From NCBI GenBank assembly GCA_964524145.1, contig CAZGCA010000015.1:20184-84183 (forward strand): a DNA stretch of 64,000 nucleotides, given 5' to 3'. The position numbers were made by a program, and so were the translations under genes. This document shows positions 57,701 through 64,000 of the stretch, piece after piece; the first letter of the stretch is position 1, and every line of letters begins with the position of its first letter. The notes under the pieces were generated by a model. That model made no database searches. It worked only from the letters and a program-made list of their open reading frames with translations, and was not told the origin of the DNA. Source of the stretch: CAZGCA01 sp964524145 (GTDB lineage: Bacteria; Hydrogenedentota; CAZGCA01).

Positions 57701-58639
57701 TCAGAACAATGTGCCTTGTGCCGCGTCGGAGCCGGTTAAAGACGGCTGGGGATGGCAACAGTCGGCGGTTACGTCGGGGTTCTTGCATTTGCAGAGGCCC
57801 AACGAGATGCAATGTTCCGCAGCAATCTTTTCCAACAAGTTGTACTTTGCGAGGCGGTAGTCCGTTGCAGGGATACTGACAGCTGCCCCGCCGCAGTATT
57901 TCTCGATTTTATGCGTGTAGAGACGGTGTGCCATTTCGTGAAAAGACCAGTCGCCGATCTTCACGGCAAGTCTATGATAGTTGGCGCGGCGCAGAAACAA
58001 GTATGAGGCAACAGCCCGTCGTATACCGCGATGCCTAATCTCCTCGCACAATGCAGCGAACGAGTCCTGGGTGTCAGAGAGTTCCGGTATGAGCGGGTCC
58101 ATACGCGCCTCTGTGACGACATCGTGTTCAACCAGACGCTGCAACGTTTCGAGCCGTTGCTCGACTGGAGGAGCGTTTGGCTCAAATACCCGCCTTACGG
58201 AGTCATCGACCGTGGTCAGTCCGACCTGGACATGAACCAGGCCCAAATGCCGCTCAAAAAGCTGCAGAAACCGGTCCGGTACTTCGGACTTGGTCGAGAT
58301 AAGAACGAAAACCGAGTGTTCGAGCAACAGTTCCATGGTGCCGTACAGTGCATCCAAGATACGTTTATCCGGCAAGAACGGTTCGCATGCAGTGCTGAAG
58401 TAGACAAGTGCCGGTCTCTCGCGTTTGCGAGGCAGCTCTTTCTTGAGCAACTCCAGAGTGTTCGCATAGAATCTGACTCTGCCCCGACCAGGGTGCGAGC
58501 GAAAGCTTTGCGCGTAACAGTACCGGCAATCAAAAAGGCATCCGGCCGTCAGATTGATGGTATGATACCGCGAAAGACACGGCAACGTGGGGCGTTTCAA
58601 AACAGTCGATCTTCTGTCGACTTCGACTATCTTGGCCAT
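57701..58639 (-). CDS. SPL-like radical SAM protein, copy 2
   Basis: A 312-residue protein nearly identical to the product of 46147-47085; changes I see include AKIVEVDRRST for ARIVEADRKST, CLFDCRYC for CLFECRYC and QPSLTGSDAAQ for QPPLTGSDVAQ. The CxxxCxxC cluster motif and the C-terminal Cys group are kept. Between 57752 and 58528 the two copies look identical base for base; differences cluster at both ends. This copy retains its ParB-like partner. GAGGTGAT precedes the ATG. Confidence 0.88.
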   Translation of the reverse strand: MAKIVEVDRRSTVLKRPTLPCLSRYHTINLTAGCLFDCRYCYAQSFRSHPGRGRVRFYANTLELLKKELPRKRERPALVYFSTACEPFLPDKRILDALYGTMELLLEHSVFVLISTKSEVPDRFLQLFERHLGLVHVQVGLTTVDDSVRRVFEPNAPPVEQRLETLQRLVEHDVVTEARMDPLIPELSDTQDSFAALCEEIRHRGIRRAVASYLFLRRANYHRLAVKIGDWSFHEMAHRLYTHKIEKYCGGAAVSIPATDYRLAKYNLLEKIAAEHCISLGLCKCKNPDVTADCCHPQPSLTGSDAAQGTLF

Positions 58640-58818
58640 ATCACCTCAGCTTGCAGCGGGGAAGACGTCTTGGAACTTTGTGTCCCAGCGATCATTGCTC
58701 GAGGGCCAAGAGACCTCTTTTCAGGGATTGCTCTCTCTTTCGCAAACTGTGCTTCTCAGTCTACAAGAGAGCAGCACTCATCTCAAGAGTCTCGGCAGCA
58801 GCGGTCGAACCAGAGGAT

Positions 58819-58975
58819 GCGGGCGGGACGCCCATGCCACGCGTGGACAGGTCACCACATCCCAGAGCCGCAGTTCCGGGTGACGATTGTCGTGCTCGTG
58901 CCCGTGCTCGTACTCGTAATCGAACAGAGCCCCCGAAGCGCACGCAGACTCTCCGTCAAGGCCGCGCCGGCCGAA
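58819..58975. repeat. Dispersed repeats S (copy 3, partial) and D (copy 3)
   Basis: GGGCGGGACGCCCATGCCAC plus GCGTGGACAG at 58819-58850, then TGTCGTGCTCGTGCCCGTGC at 58888 onwards with the ...AATCGAAC...CCCCCGAAGCGCACGCAG continuation. The interval 58640-59102 has no other content except the promoter at 59003. Confidence 0.6.
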
Positions 58976-59002
58976 ACTGTCTCAAATCGGCTCGACCGGG
59001 CC

Positions 59003-59032
59003 TTTACATCCATGCGGTCGGCTATGTACACT
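59003..59032 (+). promoter_or_regulatory. Candidate promoter of the GH4 gene
   Basis: TTTACA (59003-59008), 18 bases, TACACT (59027-59032), about 70 bases before the ATG. Confidence 0.4.
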
Positions 59033-59102
59033 ATCCCGAAACCATGTTCGATGGTTCATAGCTTGACTGCTGTTTGTGAGCGCGTGCCCGAGGAGATTCG
59101 CC

Positions 59103-60614
59103 ATGGCGGTAAAGGTAACAATGATCGGCGCGGGAAGCATAACGTTCACGCGCAAGCTCGTCCAAGACATTCTGACTGTTCCCGAGCTTCAGGACACGGA
59201 ATTTGCGTTCACGGACATCAATGAGCGGAACCTGGAGATGGTCGACCAACTGGTCAAGCGGGATATCAAGGCCAACAATCTGCCCGCGAAGGTGACAGCC
59301 ACCCTCGATCGGCGCAGGGCGCTCGATGGCGCGGACTACGTCTTCTCTTTGGTTCGCGTGGGCGGGCTTGAAGGTTTCCAGACGGATATCGACATTCCTC
59401 TGAAGTATGGCGTTGACCAGTGCGTCGGCGATACGTTGTGCGCGGGCGGCATCATGTACGCCCAACGCACGATCCCCGAGCTGCTCGCGTTCTGCAAGGA
59501 CATGCGGGAAGTGTCGTCAAAAGACGTCCTATTCATGAACTACTCGAACCCGATGGCCATGAACACGTGGGCTTGCAATAAGCACGGCGGCGCCCGGATG
59601 CTCGGGCTGTGCCACGGGGTGCAAGGCAGTATCTACCAGATCGCGGAAGTGCTCGGTGTCGAGTCGAAGGATCTGTATGTCATCTGCGCCGGAATCAACC
59701 ACCAGACGTGGTTCCTTTCGGTCAAGCTCAACGGCGAGGAGTTAACCGGCAAGCTTCTTCGGGCGTTCGAGAAACATCCGCGTTACAGCAAGACTGAGAA
59801 GATTCGCATCGACATACTTCGCCGGTTCGGGTATTACACGACTGAAAGCAGCGGGCACGTCTCGGAGTACGTGCCGTGGTACCGCAAGCGACCGCGGGAA
59901 ATCAAGGAATGGGTCACGCTCGGGTCATGGATCGACGGCGAAACCGGCGGCTATCTCCGCACCTGTACCGAACAGCGCAACGAGTTCGAGACCGATTTCC
60001 CGAGATGGCTCGAAGAACCGTCTCCGGAGTTCAAGCCGGAGAACCGTTCGCCGGAGCACGGCAGCCACGTCATCGAAGCCCTGGAAACGGGGCGGACCTA
60101 TCGCGGATACTTCAACGTCGTGAACGGCAACTGCGTAACGAACCTGCCCGCGGACTGCATCGTGGAAGTGCCGGGGTACGTGGACCGCACAGGAATCAAC
60201 ATCCCGGTCGTCGGAGAGTTGCCGCTCGCGTGTGCGGCAACCTGCAACACGAGCGTGCAGGTGCAGCGGATGGCGATGGAGGCCGCGGTCCACGGCGATG
60301 TGAAGCTGCTGAAACAGGCGATGCTGCACGATCCGCTCACGGCGGCGGTGTGCAACCCGCCGGAGATATGGCAGTTGACGGACGAGATGCTCGTGGCGCA
60401 GGCGCAGTGGCTGCCGCAGTACAAGAAGGAGATTCCGAAGGCGAAGTCACGTCTGGCCAAGGAGAAGCCGCTCGGCGAACACTCGACGAGAGGAGCGGCG
60501 CGAGTGAAGGTGAAAACGGTGGTCGAGATGAGGGGCGACGCTAAGAAGGCGTCGTCCGCCGGGAAACCCGAAGGGAAGCGATCCGAGCAACCTCGAAAGA
60601 GGAAAAGGCAATAG
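59103..60614 (+). CDS. GH4 family glycosidase (alpha-galactosidase/alpha-glucosidase type) with basic tail
   Basis: A 503-residue family 4 glycoside hydrolase, which uses NAD+ and a divalent metal in a redox-assisted mechanism. Motifs: VTMIGAGSITFTRKLVQDIL (NAD-binding), NYSNPMAMNTWA, LCHGVQGSIYQIAEVLGV with the metal-binding Cys-His, and CAGINHQTWFLSVKLNG. The segment CVTNLPADCIVEVPGYVD is also typical. It resembles MelA/AglA-like members rather than 6-phospho enzymes. The last ~55 residues form a Lys/Arg-rich, low-complexity tail (KKASSAGKPEGKRSEQPRKR) absent from usual family members. GGAG precedes the ATG. A GGCCG-aat-CGGCC stem lies at its stop. Confidence 0.92.
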   Translation: MAVKVTMIGAGSITFTRKLVQDILTVPELQDTEFAFTDINERNLEMVDQLVKRDIKANNLPAKVTATLDRRRALDGADYVFSLVRVGGLEGFQTDIDIPLKYGVDQCVGDTLCAGGIMYAQRTIPELLAFCKDMREVSSKDVLFMNYSNPMAMNTWACNKHGGARMLGLCHGVQGSIYQIAEVLGVESKDLYVICAGINHQTWFLSVKLNGEELTGKLLRAFEKHPRYSKTEKIRIDILRRFGYYTTESSGHVSEYVPWYRKRPREIKEWVTLGSWIDGETGGYLRTCTEQRNEFETDFPRWLEEPSPEFKPENRSPEHGSHVIEALETGRTYRGYFNVVNGNCVTNLPADCIVEVPGYVDRTGINIPVVGELPLACAATCNTSVQVQRMAMEAAVHGDVKLLKQAMLHDPLTAAVCNPPEIWQLTDEMLVAQAQWLPQYKKEIPKAKSRLAKEKPLGEHSTRGAARVKVKTVVEMRGDAKKASSAGKPEGKRSEQPRKRKRQ

Positions 60615-60647
60615 GCCGAATCGGCCGCGGACTCGGGCTGTCCTTGC

Positions 60648-61082
60648 TTACTCGTGGCAGCCCAGTTCCATCACGCCCGTCTGAGGGTGCGGGACGCGGG
60701 TAAGGTTGATCCCTTCGAACGGCACAATGCAGACCTCGGCCAGATACAGCACGCTCGACCCGGGTTCAAGGTGGCCGCCGTACGCCTGTTTCGTGTCGGA
60801 CACCGTGACGTGCAGATGCGGGTTCCCGTCCGCGATGAGCCCTTGAATACTGAGCAGCTCGATCGGACCCCGCAACGTCACAATCTTGTCTTGTGACGGA
60901 TAATCCGTGGTGGTGATCATGTGCAGCACGCACTTGTCAAACGTGCCGATCCCGGAGATAACCGCGCCCGACCGAATCTTCTCGTTGCGCGCTATCTCCT
61001 CGATTCCTTCGAGCAAAAGATCGCCTTTTGTGAAGTGCGCAAGAATGGGTGCACCCAGTTTCTCCGCAGCAAAGCATTTCAT
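60648..61082 (-). CDS. PPC-domain (DUF296) protein
   Basis: A 144-residue stand-alone PPC/DUF296 domain: GDLLLEGIEEIARNEKIRSG, GAVISGIGTFDKCVLHMITT, DGNPHLHVTVSDTKQAYGGH (the conserved HxH) and SVLYLAEVCIVPFEG. In plants the domain follows AT-hooks; bacterial versions are single-domain trimers, possibly zinc-binding, of unclear function. GGAGG before the ATG. Convergent with the GH4 gene. Confidence 0.88.
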   Translation of the reverse strand: MKCFAAEKLGAPILAHFTKGDLLLEGIEEIARNEKIRSGAVISGIGTFDKCVLHMITTTDYPSQDKIVTLRGPIELLSIQGLIADGNPHLHVTVSDTKQAYGGHLEPGSSVLYLAEVCIVPFEGINLTRVPHPQTGVMELGCHE

Positions 61083-61169
61083 GACTTGTCACCTCCGTCC
61101 GCCTGGTCCGTTTTCGCGATCCTCCTGATAGAGACGAGTATAGGCAACCCGGCCCGGCCTGTCAACGCG

Positions 61170-61720
61170 AGACCACCTGTTTGTAGTTCCGCCTTTAGGC
61201 GGTCCTCCACGCCGGCGCCGCCATCAGGCGGAGAATGGGGTAGGGGAGGCCGCAGCCGCCTGAAGACGGAACTGCGAACCCTCGTTTCCATCGTCCCTCC
61301 TCGGGGGGGTCTCGATCTTGGGCAAGATGCCCAAGCCACGAAGAAGTTGCGTCCCGCTCGGGACGAAGGCATGTAACCTGGGGTATAGCGAAGCGGAACC
61401 CCAGGACCGAAATGAACGAACGTGTCCGCCCTGGAGGGCCGGAGGTACCTACCCGTGCTTGTGCACGCGCGGTATGGTTCTTGGGCAAGATGCCCAAGCC
61501 ACGGAGGGACAGCTCCCCAAAGGGGAGCAATTTGAATAGCCGCAGGTGCAACCTGCGGGATGGGCCAAACAAAGACCCCAACCCTGAAAGGGTTGAACGT
61601 CGAAATCGCATACGCAGACACAGGAGAAGTTCGTAGTTCCGGCTTCAGCCAGCGCTGAGCCAGTATGGGAGCGGAGAAAAAACCGCCTGAAGGCGGAACG
61701 ACAAACCGAAACGTTGCGCG
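61170..61720. repeat. Intergenic block of mixed dispersed palindromes
   Basis: Gene-free interval of 668 bases (61083-61750). It contains several 'GTTCCGCCTttAGGCGG'-type palindromes (61186, 61257, 61630, 61682), two S-type stems (CTTGGGCAAGATGCCCAAG at 61317-61335, and again at about 61489), a CCTGGGGT...ACCCCAGG block like that at 590-868, and CGCAGGTGCAACCTGCG near 61541. No coding frame is credible. Confidence 0.6.
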
Positions 61721-61750
61721 GCGCGTTATGCTGGTATATCATAAGGGCAA

Positions 61751-63949
61751 ATGGCCGATCTCTTTGACTATCAGGACGTGCCGGAAGGCGTTCGCGCTGA
61801 GAACAGCTTCGAGGGTGTTGTCGAACGAATCGTCTTCGCCAACCCCGATACCGGATACACCGTTGTCCGGCTCGAGCGACCTGACGGGATCCTCGTGACC
61901 GTGGTGGGCAACATGATCGCTATCAGCCCCGGCGAAACCATCCGCGTGACGGGCTCGTGGAAGGTGAACAAGAAGTTCGGCCGCCAGTTTGAAGTCGAGA
62001 CCTACCATTCGGTCGTTCCGGCAACGCTTCCGGGGATCGAGAAGTATCTCGGCTCGGGGCTCGTGCGCGGCATCGGGCCGGTGATGGCCGGCCGGATGGT
62101 GCGCGAGTTCGGCGCGGACACGCTCAGAATCATCGATGAATCTCCCACCAAGCTTCTCGGAGTCGAGGGTATCGGCCGCAAACGGCTCGAGATGATTCGC
62201 GAAGCGTGGCAGGAACAGCGTGAGGTACGCAACATAATGATATTCCTCCAGGAGAACGGGATAACGCCTGCCTACGCTGCAAAGGTGTACAAGACGTACG
62301 GTGAGGAGTCTATCGAAGTGGTTCGTTCAAACCCGTACCGGCTTGCCGAGGATATCTTCGGTATCGGGTTCAAGATCGCCGACAAGACCGCCGCAAACGT
62401 CGGGATTGAGAAGACCGCGCCGGTCCGCGTCGAAGCCGGCGTTCTCTACACGTTGCGCCAACTGACCGAGGACGGCCACGTCTATTGTCCGTGCGGCGAG
62501 CTGGTGAACAAAGCGGCCCAGATACTGGGCGTGCCCCGCGACCTTATAACGGAGGCCGTCGTGCGCCTGGGCGAGACGGGCGGGGTGGTAATCGAGGAAG
62601 ACGACGTCTACGATAGACGGCTGTATGAAGCTGAAATGGACGTGGCCGCGTACCTGCACGAGTTCGTCCGGTCCGAGTCTAAACCCCTGACGATCAAGAT
62701 CGAGAAGGCGATCGAGTGGGCGGAACAACGCGCCCGCGTCGAGCTGAGCGACGAACAGCACGACGCCATAAGAAAAACCGCCGAATCAAAGCTCGTGGTC
62801 GTCACCGGCGGGCCCGGCACGGGCAAGACCACCCTGGTAAAGAGCATCATCGACATCTACAGCAAGAAGGAGCTCGACGTGTTGCTTGCGGCACCCACGG
62901 GCCGGGCCGCCAAACGGCTGGCGGAATCCACGGGTCGCGAGGCGAAGACCATCCACCGGATGCTCGAGTACAACGGCCGCACGCGGCGGTTCCTGCGCGA
63001 CAGCTCGAACCCGCTTGACACCGATATGCTGATAGTCGACGAGACATCGATGATCGACACCGCGCTCATGCGAAACCTGCTCAGGGCGGTGCCTCGTGAC
63101 GCGCGGCTCATACTCGTGGGCGACGTCGACCAGCTGCCGTCGGTCGGGCCGGGCTCAGTGCTGCGCGACATAATGGACTCGGGCGTTCCGGCGGTGCAGT
63201 GGCTGACCCAAATATTCCGTCAGGAGGCCGAGAGCGAGATAGTTCTCAACGCGCACAGGATCAACCGCGGCGAGATGCCGCGCGCGGCGGAGGGGACTGC
63301 GGCGGAGTACGCCGACTTCTTCTTCGTGAAACGGGATGATCCGGGCGAGGTGCTCGCAACGGTGCTCGAGCTTGTCGCAGAACGGATACCGCGCAGATTC
63401 TCTTACGACCCGATCGGCGACATCCAGGTCATCTCGCCGATGCACAAAGGCGAGGCGGGCGTGTCGCGGCTCAACGACGAGCTGCAGAAGCTGCTCAACC
63501 CGCACGGCGAGACAACGTACCATGGCGGCAAGGCGCTTCGGGTCGGGGACAAGGTAATGCAAACGCGCAACAACTACGATCTCGAAGTGTTCAACGGCGA
63601 CATCGGATTTGTCCAGCGGGTCGACACCATCAGGCGGGCCGTAACCGTCGAGTATGACGGCAGAGACGTTGTGTACGATTTTGACAAGGCCAACGAGTTC
63701 ATCACGGCATACGCCATATCCGTGCACAAGTCGCAGGGCAGCGAGTATCCCGTCGTCGTCATGCCCATCCTGACACAGCACTTCGTGCTGCTCAAACGCA
63801 ACCTGCTTTACACGGCGGTCACACGCGCCCGCGAGCTGTTCGTTCTTGTGGGCAGCCCCAAGGCGGTATCGATCGCTGTCTCGAACGACGAGGTCGCGCG
63901 CCGCTACACCAAGCTCGCACAACGACTGCGCGAGGCATTCTCAGACTAG
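61751..63949 (+). CDS. recD2: RecD2-type SF1B DNA helicase
   Basis: A 732-residue RecD2/RecD-like helicase. The N-terminal OB-like and HhH region (SFEGVVERIVFANPDTGYTV; GIGPVMAGRMVREFG; FGIGFKIADKTAANVGI) is typical of RecD2. The motor follows: Walker A VTGGPGTGKTTLVKSII near residue 351, APTGRAAKRLAEST (Ia), LIVDETSMID (II), LVGDVDQLPSVGPGSVL (III), LTQIFRQ (IV) and AYAISVHKSQGSEYPVVVMP (V) with YTAVTRARELFVLVG (VI). A 5'-3' helicase acting in repair or replication without RecBC. AAGGGCAA lies just before the ATG. Confidence 0.96.
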   Translation: MADLFDYQDVPEGVRAENSFEGVVERIVFANPDTGYTVVRLERPDGILVTVVGNMIAISPGETIRVTGSWKVNKKFGRQFEVETYHSVVPATLPGIEKYLGSGLVRGIGPVMAGRMVREFGADTLRIIDESPTKLLGVEGIGRKRLEMIREAWQEQREVRNIMIFLQENGITPAYAAKVYKTYGEESIEVVRSNPYRLAEDIFGIGFKIADKTAANVGIEKTAPVRVEAGVLYTLRQLTEDGHVYCPCGELVNKAAQILGVPRDLITEAVVRLGETGGVVIEEDDVYDRRLYEAEMDVAAYLHEFVRSESKPLTIKIEKAIEWAEQRARVELSDEQHDAIRKTAESKLVVVTGGPGTGKTTLVKSIIDIYSKKELDVLLAAPTGRAAKRLAESTGREAKTIHRMLEYNGRTRRFLRDSSNPLDTDMLIVDETSMIDTALMRNLLRAVPRDARLILVGDVDQLPSVGPGSVLRDIMDSGVPAVQWLTQIFRQEAESEIVLNAHRINRGEMPRAAEGTAAEYADFFFVKRDDPGEVLATVLELVAERIPRRFSYDPIGDIQVISPMHKGEAGVSRLNDELQKLLNPHGETTYHGGKALRVGDKVMQTRNNYDLEVFNGDIGFVQRVDTIRRAVTVEYDGRDVVYDFDKANEFITAYAISVHKSQGSEYPVVVMPILTQHFVLLKRNLLYTAVTRARELFVLVGSPKAVSIAVSNDEVARRYTKLAQRLREAFSD

Positions 63950-64000
63950 CCTGAGTTTCCGCTTTATGGATTTTTCGCAGGGGGTGTTTTCGGTAAGTGT
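63950..64000. other. End of window, no feature
   Basis: The last 51 bases after recD2 hold no gene, promoter or hairpin that I can see. Confidence 0.5.

Noticed and set aside
58031..59224. A 397-residue forward frame over the radical SAM copy 2
   Set aside because: It is the antisense of a clear radical SAM gene with conserved cluster cysteines; composition is that of a shadow frame, and an equivalent frame appears over copy 1.
1..64000. tRNA, rRNA, CRISPR arrays, IS-element transposases
   Set aside because: I looked for T-arm motifs, regularly spaced repeats and transposase signatures on both strands and found none I could support.

Overview
The window reads as chromosomal DNA from a GC-rich, flagellated, Gram-negative-type bacterium. 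Evidence: a complete type II secretion (T2SS) operon, flagellar switch and sigma-28 genes, Tat-exported Gfo/Idh-type and sulfatase proteins, CarboxypepD_reg-like ectodomains, and many short intergenic dispersed repeats. This mix fits uncultured PVC- or Hydrogenedentota/Sumerlaeota-type lineages. That placement is inference; no rRNA or tRNA gene is visible here.

Layout. 1-7.6 kb: a HEAT-repeat protein (cut by the window edge), a membrane protein, a small Cys protein, a TPR protein, a Tat-exported Gfo/Idh oxidoreductase with a membrane partner, and an exported MTA/SAH-nucleosidase-like enzyme. 7.7-16.7 kb: a flagellar block (fliM, fliN, fliA, a DUF6115-like protein, a FliK-like protein, an FlhB-C-terminal paralogue, two unknowns) ending in a very large glycosyltransferase-glycosyltransferase-methyltransferase-TPR fusion. 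16.8-19.5 kb: a SIMPL protein, then an ECF sigma / zinc-finger anti-sigma / YbjQ cluster. 19.5-25.5 kb: an accessory stretch with an Mrr-type nuclease, a nuclease-fold membrane protein lacking catalytic residues, yidD, small envelope proteins and gene debris. 25.5-28.9 kb: a sulfatase, a metallophosphoesterase and a zinc-binding TPR protein.

29.4-45.7 kb: a T2SS operon in the order E-F-G-H-I-J-K-L-M-C-D. Most genes overlap by 4-11 bases. The secretin GspD is encoded as three separately exported polypeptides, each cut inside a secretin N-domain. A histidine kinase and a sigma-54-dependent response regulator follow; they have been separated by an insertion carrying a HEPN-MNT toxin-antitoxin fragment flanked by 69-bp direct repeats.

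45.7-61 kb: two copies of an SPL-like radical SAM gene, each followed by a ParB-like gene that is intact in one copy and deleted in the other. Between them lie a secreted CarboxypepD_reg-like protein and two tandem giant genes in which an ECF sigma factor is fused through one membrane span to 8-12 extracellular beta-sandwich repeats. Both sigma fusions share a bipartite promoter motif, which suggests autoregulation. The window ends with a GH4 glycosidase, a PPC-domain protein and recD2.

Strongest candidates for something undescribed: the three-piece secretin, the membrane-tethered sigma-factor receptors with their shared promoter, and the radical SAM/ParB-like pair.
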